NCBI GenBank assembly: GCA_902475785.1
Contig: CABSAN010000035.1
Coordinates: forward strand, 1 to 20,878
Direction: 5' to 3'
Origin: an uncultured Collinsella sp.
Lineage (GTDB): Bacteria > Actinomycetota > Coriobacteriia > Coriobacteriales > Coriobacteriaceae
Length of the DNA stretch: 20,878 bases
Shown here one piece after another: positions 15,109 to 20,878 of the stretch (positions within the stretch are counted from its first letter, which is position 1; each line of letters begins with the position of its first letter). The translations under genes were made by a program, and so were the position numbers. The notes beneath the pieces are model-generated. The model searched no databases. It was not told the DNA's origin and saw nothing but the letters and a program-made list of their open reading frames with translations.

Positions 15109-16029
15109 ATGCCCAAACGATTACTGAACATGTCCGCATCCGATTTTGCCGCCACGTCACCCATGGATCTAAAACAGGCAATTCTGGCTTCCGAGGGACG
15201 TACCATCATGGCGGAAAACGTACCCTCTTCCCAATTTCTCGGCGGCGTTACTAATGCAGAAATCGAACGTGCCGCAGGTGCCGACCTGCTTCTGTTTAAC
15301 GCGCTCGATGTGTTCGATCCAGTTATTGCCGGTATTCCAGATGATCTCAATGAAAACCCGGTCACTTGGGTGAAGCGAGCATGTGGAAGGCCCATTGGCG
15401 TCAATCTGGAGCCAGTTGATAACGAGGCAGAGATGTCTGAATCCCGAACGGAAATCCCCATGGGTCGTCGCGTCTCTCCCAAGACCTTAGAAAAGGCTAA
15501 CGAACTCGGATTTGATTTTATCTGCCTGACGGGCAACCCTGGAACCGGTGTCTCCAACGATGCAATCGCCCATTCGATTAAACTCTCCAAAGAGCATTTC
15601 AATGGCCTGGTCATAGCCGGAAAAATGCATGGAGCGGGCGTTGCGGAACCTGTCATGACGCTCGAAATTGCGCGCAAGTTTGTTGACCTCGGCGTCGATA
15701 TCCTTCTCGTGCCAGCCCCCTACACCGTCCCTTGCTTCCAAGAAGCAGACCTGCGCGCCATCGTAGACTTTGTACGATCCCACAACGTAGGCAAGTCAAT
15801 TGAAGAGAAGGTTCTCGTCATGGCGGCGAACGGGACGAGTCAAGACTCCTGCGACAGCGAGACCATTAAGAAAATAGGCCTTGCAGCAAAAGCAGCCGGC
15901 GCTGACCTCCAACATATCGGGGACTCCATGAACGGTATTTGCCTGCCCCAGAATATCTTCACGCTCGGACAAGCCCTTCGTGGATACAGGCATCAGATCG
16001 TCATGCTGAGCCGCTCTGTGATACGTTAA
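15109..16029 (+). CDS. TIM-barrel-like protein of unknown function, PTS-associated
   Basis: 306-residue soluble protein with no signal peptide. I do not assign an enzyme activity. Repeating beta/alpha units suggest a TIM barrel: ADLLLFNALDV, GRPIGVNLEPV, LGFDFICLTGNPGTG, GLVIAGKMHG, GVDILLVPAPYTVP, VLVMAANGTSQDS and GADLQHIGDSMNG at regular spacing. Gly-rich turns after the late strands could bind phosphate. From memory, related proteins occur beside PTS permeases in Firmicutes and carry vague labels (HAD-like, phosphonomutase-like, or a DUF); I cannot verify that here. ATG 15109 has AAGGAAGTAAC upstream. It lies divergent from lacE4 and 72 bases before gntR, so these three genes probably form one regulated unit. 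A role in processing the phosphorylated product of LacE4 is an inference. Confidence 0.8.
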   Translation: MPKRLLNMSASDFAATSPMDLKQAILASEGRTIMAENVPSSQFLGGVTNAEIERAAGADLLLFNALDVFDPVIAGIPDDLNENPVTWVKRACGRPIGVNLEPVDNEAEMSESRTEIPMGRRVSPKTLEKANELGFDFICLTGNPGTGVSNDAIAHSIKLSKEHFNGLVIAGKMHGAGVAEPVMTLEIARKFVDLGVDILLVPAPYTVPCFQEADLRAIVDFVRSHNVGKSIEEKVLVMAANGTSQDSCDSETIKKIGLAAKAAGADLQHIGDSMNGICLPQNIFTLGQALRGYRHQIVMLSRSVIR

Positions 16030-16101
16030 GGTTACCTTGCCCACGTTACATCCCGACTGAGGCAACCATCAGGTATAACCAACATGCAAACTGAGGCTCT
16101 A

Positions 16102-16821
16102 ATGCTCGATACACACGAAAAACGGCCACTCTATTTACAGCTCACCGACGCGCTGCTCAAGCAGATCGTCGATGAATATCAAGCAGACGATAAACTTCCA
16201 ACAGAAATGGAACTCTGCGACGAATACGCCGTAAGCAGAACAACCGTCCGACTTGCCATGAGTGAGCTGGAGCGTCGTGGAAGTATCTATCGAATCCAAG
16301 GTAAGGGATCGTTTGTTGCACCGAAACGCGTTAGCGAGCTCAATTCACTTTTAGACTTTGACTTTGCAAGCCATTGCGATGGCGTTGATCCGGATGCCAT
16401 CACCAAACATTTCGGCGGCCTCACATCAGGTCGTCCAATTTCCGTAATGATGCTCCAACAATTTGGATGTCAAAGTCGCGATGAAATTCAGCGTCTTGAA
16501 TTGACCTACGAACTTGAAGGCAGCTTCATAGGCGCTGATACGTTCTTCATTTCAAAGTCGCGCGTTCCGAATAACCAGTTAGATTTTCAGGCATTTAGCA
16601 GAATCATGGACGACTTGTCCAAGTCTATCCAATCTGTTAGGGAAAGCTATAGAGCACGTCAGCTTAGCGATTCCGAAGCCAGTAATTATGGTGTTGCAAA
16701 ACTTCCGGTCATCGAACTGACTCATTATGCTTACGACTCCGGAGGCAAACTAATCTCAATTGTCTGCCGCACCGTCTTAACTGGGCGAATCCCTTATCAA
16801 AACTTTATTTTCAAGTCCTAA
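16102..16821 (+). CDS. GntR-family regulator with UTRA domain
   Basis: HutC/UTRA-type GntR regulator of about 239 residues. The N-terminal winged helix covers roughly residues 5-72: PLYLQLTDALLKQIV, KLPTEMELCDEYAVSRTTVRLAMSELERRGSIYRIQGKGSFV. The UTRA-like effector domain follows, ending in ELTHYAYDSGGKLISIVCRTVLTGRIPYQNFIF; in this family it usually senses a small sugar or sugar phosphate. I prefer ATG 16102 because GAGG lies five bases before it; ATG 16084 in the same frame has only a distant AGG. It follows the TIM-barrel gene in the same direction and probably controls the lacE4/TIM-barrel divergent promoters. No classical terminator is visible; palindromic array 4 starts 12 bases after the stop. 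Confidence 0.88.
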   Translation: MLDTHEKRPLYLQLTDALLKQIVDEYQADDKLPTEMELCDEYAVSRTTVRLAMSELERRGSIYRIQGKGSFVAPKRVSELNSLLDFDFASHCDGVDPDAITKHFGGLTSGRPISVMMLQQFGCQSRDEIQRLELTYELEGSFIGADTFFISKSRVPNNQLDFQAFSRIMDDLSKSIQSVRESYRARQLSDSEASNYGVAKLPVIELTHYAYDSGGKLISIVCRTVLTGRIPYQNFIFKS

Positions 16822-16833
16822 TGTTCTTTTTCT

Positions 16834-17137
16834 TTTGTCTCGATCTGTAACACGTAGCCGAGTTTTTAAGTCCTAACCGTTACAGATCGAGACAAACAAG
16901 GTAGACCCCGCCGAATTGTCTCAATCTGTAACACTAAGACCGGTTTTGGACGTCTAGATGTTACAGATTGAGATGAATGCACAGGCCAATATCCCCAATC
17001 TAAATCTGTAACAACTAGCTGAATTATTCGGTCCTAGCTGTTACAGATCGAGACAAACGGAATAGGCCGGGTCAAAAATCTCAATCTGCAACATCTGGTT
17101 GGTGGTTTCACCCCTACCTGTTACAGGTTGAGACGAT
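16834..17137. repeat. Palindromic tandem array 4 (four units, ~80-bp period)
   Basis: Units lie at 16834-16896, 16916-16976, 16999-17053 and 17078-17137. The core G of (T)GTAAC falls at 16847, 16928, 17008 and 17088, so the spacings are 81, 80 and 80 bases. Loops run A, B, A and then a diverged type (TCTGGTTGGTGGTTTCACCCC, itself a small GGTG/CACC hairpin). The first unit has near-perfect 18-bp arms (TTTGTCTCGATCTGTAAC with GTTACAGATCGAGACAAA). The array lies between the convergent gntR and deoR genes. Confidence 0.92.
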
Positions 17138-17154
17138 TTGATAGTGGAATCCTC

Positions 17155-17221
17155 ATTTGCGCGTCATATCGCGTAGCGCTGACGCGCTGGTTTCCACAAT
17201 GACAGGAGGTAAAAGTCCTCC
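17155..17221. other. Short hairpins downstream of deoR
   Basis: GCGCGTCA (17159-17166) pairs with TGACGCGC (17180-17187), and GGAGG (17205-17209) pairs with CCTCC (17217-17221). Neither has a T-run on either strand. They may contribute to the end of the deoR transcript. The first overlaps the 13-mer shared with 12558-12570. Confidence 0.35.
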
Positions 17222-17253
17222 CGCATCGCCTGTTGGCAATCCCGTAGCGCTAG

Positions 17254-18018
17254 CTAGCAAATGATCTGCGTGTGCTCCTCGATGGCGGCGCGATCCTCGG
17301 CGGCAATACCCGGCTCGCACACCACGGCGTCCAAACTGTCCAGGCGGCAGAAGGTATAGAAGTCGCGCTTGCCGATCTTGCTGGAGTCGGCGATCAAGTA
17401 GCGTGAATCGGCCTTGCTAAAGGCGAGCTGCTGGATGCGGCCCTCGTCCATGTTGGACGTAGATACGTCGCCATCCAGAATGCCGTTGGCACCGATAAAT
17501 GCCGCGTCGATGCCCAGCGCGCGCAGGGTATCCTCGGCCGTTGGTCCCACAAAAGCGGCGGTGCGGCGACGGTACATACCGCCCACGAGGCACAGCTCGC
17601 AGTCTTCGCGCGCCTCGAGCAGGCTAAACACCGAAAGCGAATTAGTCACAATGCGCAGGCGAAACGCCGGCAGCATCGAGGCCATCTGCTCCACCGTAGT
17701 ACCCGTGCCCAAAAAGATGGTCGAGCCTTCCTCGATAAGCTCCACAGAACGGCGCGCAATCTGCAACTTTTCCTCGGCATGCTTCGTGCGCTTTTCGCTG
17801 TGCGAATACTCATGGCGCAACATAGCGTGCGGGCGACTCTGTGCACTACGGGCTCCACCGTGCACGCGCTCGATCTCGCCTAGGCTCGCGAGCTCCTCAA
17901 GATCGCGACGAATCGTCATGTCCGAGACGCCCAGTGCATCCGAAATCTCCTTGACCGAGACCGTGCCCTGCTCTTCGAGCAGCTGACGAACCCTATCCTG
18001 TCGCTCTGCCTTAATCAC
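17254..18018 (-). CDS. DeoR-family transcriptional regulator
   Basis: 254-residue DeoR/GlpR-type repressor of sugar metabolism. The N-terminal winged helix (residues 1-58) reads MIKAERQDRVRQLLEEQGTVSVKEISDALGVSDMTIRRDLEELASLG, followed by IERVHGGA. The C-terminal sugar-phosphate sensor domain has IFLGTGTTVEQMA, IVTNSLSVF, LVGGMYRRRTAAFVGP and IADSSKIGKRDF, all typical of the family. The start is GTG 18016-18018 with GAGGA seven bases upstream. It is divergent from galM and may control it; the effector is probably a phosphorylated sugar but cannot be named. A truncated relative lies at 12601-12945. Confidence 0.92.
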   Translation of the reverse strand: MIKAERQDRVRQLLEEQGTVSVKEISDALGVSDMTIRRDLEELASLGEIERVHGGARSAQSRPHAMLRHEYSHSEKRTKHAEEKLQIARRSVELIEEGSTIFLGTGTTVEQMASMLPAFRLRIVTNSLSVFSLLEAREDCELCLVGGMYRRRTAAFVGPTAEDTLRALGIDAAFIGANGILDGDVSTSNMDEGRIQQLAFSKADSRYLIADSSKIGKRDFYTFCRLDSLDAVVCEPGIAAEDRAAIEEHTQIIC

Positions 18019-18141
18019 GATGAATCCTCGCCGTTCTTTGCGCGCATATCATTCAAACAGTAACGAACAAATTGTATCAGACTCGTGCGCGTCAAAAATG
18101 AATGCCCGCACAGCTCCAATCATCACTTTTTTGAGAAAAAT

Positions 18142-18172
18142 ACCCCCTGCTTTAGTGGGGTGTAGTGATAAT
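18142..18172 (+). promoter_or_regulatory. Possible galM control region
   Basis: A small inverted repeat (ACCCC at 18142 with GGGGT at 18157-18161) precedes a -10-like GATAAT (18167-18172), about 55 bases before galM. No good -35 is spaced to it. Upstream, a minus-strand -10-like TACAAT (18071-18076) may serve deoR. Confidence 0.3.
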
Positions 18173-18224
18173 CTCGCCTGTTCGCGCTACAGTTTGTCGG
18201 AAATACCTCGATGTTAGGAACCAA

Positions 18225-19277
18225 ATGATCACTTCCGAGCTTTTCGGCACCGCGCCGTGCGGTACCCCCGTTCATCGTTACACCCTCAACGGGCCCGAGA
18301 TCTGCGTTCGCATTATGGACTATGGCGCCACCGTGCTGGGTATCGATGTGCCCGACATTCCCGGCAACGTGCGCGATGTGGTTCTGGGCTTCGATAAGCT
18401 CGAGGATTACTTTGACAACCCCGCCTGCTTTGGCGCAACCATCGGCCCTGTGGCCAACCGCACTGCAGGTGCCACGATCACTATCGCTGGCACGGACTGG
18501 CATATGCCGGCCAACGAAGGCGTCAACAACCTGCACAGCGACCTTGAGCACGGCCTGCATAAACGCGTGTGGGACGTTGAGCTCGACGAGGTCCACAACG
18601 CCGTGCGCATGACCACCTCACTTGAGGATGGCGAGCTGGGTCTCCCCGGCAACCGCACCTTTACGGCCGTGTTTACCGTGACGCGCACCGGCGTCTTTCG
18701 TGTCGAGTATGGCTGCGAGAGCGACCGCGCCACCTACGTGTCCATGACCAACCACACGTACTTTAACCTTGCCGGCCATAACGCCGGCATGGACTGCGAG
18801 CACTTCTTTGTTGCTAACGCCGCCCACTACCTGCCCATCAACGAGCAGAATATCCCCACCGGCGAGATCGCTCCGGTCGAGGGCACGCCGTTTGACTTCC
18901 GTGAGCTGCGCCCCGTCGCGCCCGGCATGGAAGCCGACAACCCGCAGATTAAGCAGGCGCGCGGCTATGACCACTGCCTGTGCATCGATGGCTATCAGTA
19001 CGGCCGTAATCTGCGCCGCGCGATGCACGTCGAGGAGATGTGGACCGGTCGCGAGCTGGACTACTACACCACCGCACCGGGCGTTCAGCTCTACACCGGC
19101 AACTGGCTGGGCGACGAGCACGCCAAGGACGATGCCAACTATGGCTGGGGCGCTGGCTTTGCCCTCGAGGCAGAGATGTACCCCGATACGCCGCACCAGC
19201 CGCTGTTCCCGCAGGGCATTGTGGGCCCGGGTCACCCCTATAGCAATGTGATCGAATACCACTTTATGAGGCACTAA
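18225..19277 (+). CDS. galM: Aldose 1-epimerase (mutarotase)
   Basis: 350-residue galactose mutarotase-type enzyme that interconverts alpha and beta anomers of free aldoses such as galactose or glucose. The family motifs are in order: PVANRTAGA, NNLHSDLEHGLHKRVWD, NHTYFNLAGH with the catalytic acid His (H177), GYDHCLCIDG, and ALEAEMYPDTPHQPLFP with the catalytic base Glu (E315). ATG 18225 follows AGGAA at good spacing; a GTG at 18165 is in frame but has no ribosome site. It is divergent from deoR and ends at a clear terminator. Hydrolysis by the LacG enzymes releases a free sugar, so the context suits it, although GalM enzymes are general. Confidence 0.94.
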   Translation: MITSELFGTAPCGTPVHRYTLNGPEICVRIMDYGATVLGIDVPDIPGNVRDVVLGFDKLEDYFDNPACFGATIGPVANRTAGATITIAGTDWHMPANEGVNNLHSDLEHGLHKRVWDVELDEVHNAVRMTTSLEDGELGLPGNRTFTAVFTVTRTGVFRVEYGCESDRATYVSMTNHTYFNLAGHNAGMDCEHFFVANAAHYLPINEQNIPTGEIAPVEGTPFDFRELRPVAPGMEADNPQIKQARGYDHCLCIDGYQYGRNLRRAMHVEEMWTGRELDYYTTAPGVQLYTGNWLGDEHAKDDANYGWGAGFALEAEMYPDTPHQPLFPQGIVGPGHPYSNVIEYHFMRH

Positions 19278-19303
19278 GCCCACAATGCAACATATTGCAC
19301 AGC

Positions 19304-19336
19304 AACGCCCGCCGGCACACCGCCGACGGGCGTTTT
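19304..19336 (+). terminator. Rho-independent terminator of galM
   Basis: AACGCCCG (19304-19311) pairs with CGGGCGTT (19327-19334), with an inner CGGC/GCCG extension, followed by TT and GC. It lies 27 bases after the galM stop. Confidence 0.8.
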
Positions 19337-19341
19337 GCTAC

Positions 19342-19471
19342 CTAGTCATTGGGGACGTTCTTAAATGACTAGTCGTTGGGGACAGTCTTTAACGTTTGGT
19401 GAGAAGGACTGTCCCCAAGTGCCAAGGGTGTCCCGTTTGACTAGTCATTTAAGAACGTCCCCAATGACTAG
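19342..19471. repeat. Nested 130-bp inverted-repeat element
   Basis: Perfect 32-base terminal arms (19342-19373 and 19440-19471) containing CATTGGGGACGTTC enclose a second inverted repeat, TTGGGGACAGTC (19376-19387) with GACTGTCCCCAA (19407-19418). The whole can fold into a long hairpin. No transposase is present, so it resembles a small non-autonomous or REP/MITE-like element. Its right arm overlaps the 3' end of the EIIB gene. It is unrelated in sequence to the 80-bp palindromic arrays. Confidence 0.85.
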
Positions 19472-19939
19472 TTGGATGGGGTCGGGATTGGAGCTGGGGA
19501 GATAGCGGATTTCTAGCTCTATGCCGAGCGCCTGCAGTTCTTTGAGGGCAGCAACGTCTGCGTCGCTCACGGCAACCGCGAGCGTTATGGGGCGCTTGCC
19601 CTCCCCTGCTTGTATATGGCCAATGCTGATCTTGGTGATGGGCACGCCGCCCTTAACCAGCGCGAGCGCATCGACGGGTGAGGCTACCATGATCAGAATC
19701 CATTGACGCGGCGTTGCGGTATGAATGATGTCGATGGTCCTTTGCACCGAGAAAAACCGCGTCCACACGCCCTCGGGCGCCGCGACCCTCATAGGCGCCC
19801 ACTTGCGCGAATCAGCCGCAATCTCGTCGTTGACGATTAGGACGAGGTTGGAACCCACAGCCTCGTTCCACAGCTCAACGTCTTGCCCGTAAATAAACCG
19901 ATCATCGATGCGTGCGAGAAGAATCTTGGGTTGAGCCAT
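19445..19939 (-). CDS. Mannose-family PTS EIIB-like protein lacking the phospho-acceptor His
   Basis: 164-residue cytoplasmic protein related to EIIB of the mannose/fructose/sorbose PTS, which normally passes phosphate from EIIA to sugar through a His in DDRLIHGQV. Here the motif is IDDRFIYGQDVELW: the His is Tyr17 (codon at 19889-19891). The rest of the fold is recognisable (LVLIVNDEIAAD, WTRFFSVQRTIDII, VDALALVKGGVPITKISIGHI). The start ATG 19937-19939 has a weak GGGG upstream; a longer form from 19990 is possible. The last eight codons (LVIGDVLK) and the stop lie inside the nested inverted repeat. No EIIC, EIID or EIIA is adjacent. It is probably catalytically dead: a decaying relic, or a sensor/regulatory derivative. 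Confidence 0.82.
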   Translation of the reverse strand: MAQPKILLARIDDRFIYGQDVELWNEAVGSNLVLIVNDEIAADSRKWAPMRVAAPEGVWTRFFSVQRTIDIIHTATPRQWILIMVASPVDALALVKGGVPITKISIGHIQAGEGKRPITLAVAVSDADVAALKELQALGIELEIRYLPSSNPDPIQLVIGDVLK

Positions 19940-20028
19940 CGCTGCCCCATTCTGTTTGAGACCCGTAAGAGCAAGACATCGCGTCTCCAATATTAGTGCA
20001 TTTAAAGTGAGAAAAGCCGTCAGAACAC

Positions 20029-20057
20029 TTGCGCGGATTTGCGATGTCCCGTATCAT
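20029..20057 (+). promoter_or_regulatory. Promoter of tRNA-Thr
   Basis: TTGCGC (20029-20034) and TATCAT (20052-20057) are 17 bases apart, ending 39 bases before the tRNA. Spacing and position suit a housekeeping sigma promoter. Confidence 0.65.
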
Positions 20058-20096
20058 AGACAGCCGTTGACGCCTCAGTTGCGTCATCACATGGCC

Positions 20097-20172
20097 GCCA
20101 GCGTAGCTCAGTTGGTAGAGCACCGCTCTCGTAAAGCGGGGGTCACCGGTTCGAGCCCGGTCGCTGGCTCCA
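20097..20172 (+). tRNA. tRNA-Thr (anticodon CGT)
   Basis: A complete 76-base cloverleaf. The acceptor GCCAGCG pairs with CGCTGGC, the D-arm has GCTC/GAGC with AGTTGGTA, and the anticodon stem CCGCT/AGCGG encloses the loop CTCGTAA. The T-arm is ACCGG/CCGGT with TTCGAGC. The CCA end is encoded at 20170-20172. Anticodon CGT reads ACG codons. Confidence 0.97.
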
Positions 20173-20183
20173 TTGCACAAGAT

Positions 20184-20206
20184 AGCCGCCTTTGGGCGGC
20201 TTTTTT
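20184..20206 (+). terminator. Rho-independent terminator of tRNA-Thr
   Basis: GCCGCC (20185-20190) pairs with GGCGGC (20195-20200) around TTTG, followed by six Ts, 12 bases after the tRNA CCA end. Confidence 0.93.
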
Positions 20207-20267
20207 GTTGCCGATTTTGAGTGCGTGCGTGCCAATCCACGTATCGTAACGGCCTCAACTCCCCTAC

Positions 20268-20324
20268 TCAAAAACAGAAAGCCCCGCCAACCGCAATCCC
20301 CAAAGGAACCGCGATCAGCGGGGC
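20268..20324 (-). terminator. Rho-independent terminator of the YhcH-family gene
   Basis: On the minus strand GCCCCGC (20318-20324) pairs with GCGGGGC (20281-20287) across a 30-base loop that can form a weaker inner stem, followed by TTTCTGTTTTT. It lies about 60 bases past the stop of the 20385-20858 gene. Confidence 0.7.
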
Positions 20325-20384
20325 CCAAGCGCGCTCCTCCAAGGGATAACGCTCGCAACACGAACAACTCAGCCGAGCAGCGCG

Positions 20385-20858
20385 CTAGCCCTCCCAGTAG
20401 GCGTCGGCAAGCAGCTTAAAGCAGATCTTCTTGATCGGTTGTGCGCCATCGCCCGGGAACTCGAGCGTGGGCATGTGAGGCTCGCCGGCAACGAACAGCG
20501 CAAACTTGTCGTCGGCAAGATCGCCGGCGATCGAAGCGTCGGAATCGACCAGATCGTAGTCGTCCTTCTCGTCAAACTCCTGGACCAGCGTCAGGCTGCC
20601 CGTGGCAACCTTAAAGGCCTCGCGACCCTCGACGTCAATCTGCAGGTCGTGATAGCGCTGATGCGTCTCATAGTGAGCCTCGGCCTCGGGACGCGTCGTG
20701 GGAGCCATGACGTTCGCATAGACCTTGTCGCCCAGAATCGGATGGCTGCCGACCTCGAGCTCTGCCGGGTCGTTCTCCTCGAGCCAGTCGATCAGCACGT
20801 CGAGGCCCTTGAGCATTCCGCGGTACTCCTCGATATCGCCCAATGCACCGTAAATCAT
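20385..20858 (-). CDS. YhcH/YjgK/YiaL-family protein (possible sugar anomerase)
   Basis: 157-residue cytoplasmic protein of the YhcH/YjgK/YiaL family (cupin-like beta-sandwich; once called beta-galactosidase beta-subunit domain). The characterised E. coli member NanQ (YhcH) acts on the anomers of N-acetylneuraminate. The start MIYGALGDIEEY, the YETHQRYHDLQ motif with likely metal-binding Glu/His residues, and FVAGEPHMPTLEFPGDG...IKKICFKL are characteristic. ATG 20856-20858 has GAGGGG six bases upstream. Length is typical. The actual sugar is unknown. It is separated from the lac island by the tRNA gene. Confidence 0.9.
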   Translation of the reverse strand: MIYGALGDIEEYRGMLKGLDVLIDWLEENDPAELEVGSHPILGDKVYANVMAPTTRPEAEAHYETHQRYHDLQIDVEGREAFKVATGSLTLVQEFDEKDDYDLVDSDASIAGDLADDKFALFVAGEPHMPTLEFPGDGAQPIKKICFKLLADAYWEG

Positions 20859-20878
20859 CTAAATCCCCTCTCGGATCG

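Noticed and set aside
16834..17137. CRISPR array interpretation of the 80-bp repeats
   Set aside because: The repeated unit is itself a long palindrome, the short spacers resemble each other, copies are diverged, and no cas genes are present.
19342..19471. Nested inverted repeat as a phage attachment site next to tRNA-Thr
   Set aside because: It is more than 600 bases from the tRNA, shares no sequence with the tRNA 3' end, and no integrase is present.
19902..20258. Minus-strand frame covering the tRNA gene
   Set aside because: Its translation (SDRARTGDPRF...) is the familiar false product of an antisense tRNA gene; the cloverleaf on the plus strand is complete.

Overview
The window reads like the chromosome of a high-GC gut actinobacterium of the Collinsella/Coriobacteriaceae type. 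That is an inference from GC-rich codon use, AAGGAG-type ribosome sites and an unusually large set of lactose-type PTS genes; I ran no database search. Most of the window is a carbohydrate-uptake island built from repeated 'lac' cassettes. Each cassette pairs a lactose-family EIICB permease (LacE-like) with a GH1 6-phospho-beta-galactosidase (LacG-like), usually under a divergent LacI-family repressor.

Layout: (1) 1-1002, the 3' part of a first lacG; (2) 1263-6021, lacI1 divergent from lacG2-lacE2; (3) 6355-10917, lacI2 divergent from lacE3-lacG3; (4) 11286-12518, a Fic-family AMP-transferase-like protein behind a large palindromic promoter; (5) 12601-12945, a remnant of a DeoR regulator; (6) 13058-16821, a solo permease lacE4 divergent from a TIM-barrel-like protein gene and a GntR/UTRA regulator; (7) 17254-19277, a DeoR regulator divergent from an aldose 1-epimerase (galM); (8) 19445-19939, a lone mannose-type PTS EIIB whose phospho-acceptor His is replaced by Tyr; (9) 20097-20172, tRNA-Thr(CGT); (10) 20385-20858, a YhcH/YiaL-family protein.

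Logic: the EIICB proteins would import and phosphorylate beta-galactosides, the LacG enzymes would split the 6-phospho-disaccharides, and GalM would interconvert the anomers of the released free sugar. No EIIA (lacF) and no tagatose-6-phosphate genes are present, so these must be encoded elsewhere. The LacI repressors probably act at dyads of the form ATGnnnACGTnnnCAT in the divergent promoters.

The most unusual feature is a family of eleven long imperfect palindromes in four tandem arrays (1108-1253, 6117-6337, 11009-11148, 16834-17137). Their period is strikingly constant at 79-81 bp, their stems show compensatory changes, and two loop types alternate. Each array sits in an intergenic region at a cassette boundary, mostly between convergent gene ends. 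Other points of note are a probable CTG start codon for lacE2, a 75-bp operator-like inverted repeat that runs into the fic ribosome site, and a nested inverted-repeat element (19342-19471) that supplies the C-terminus of the EIIB protein.
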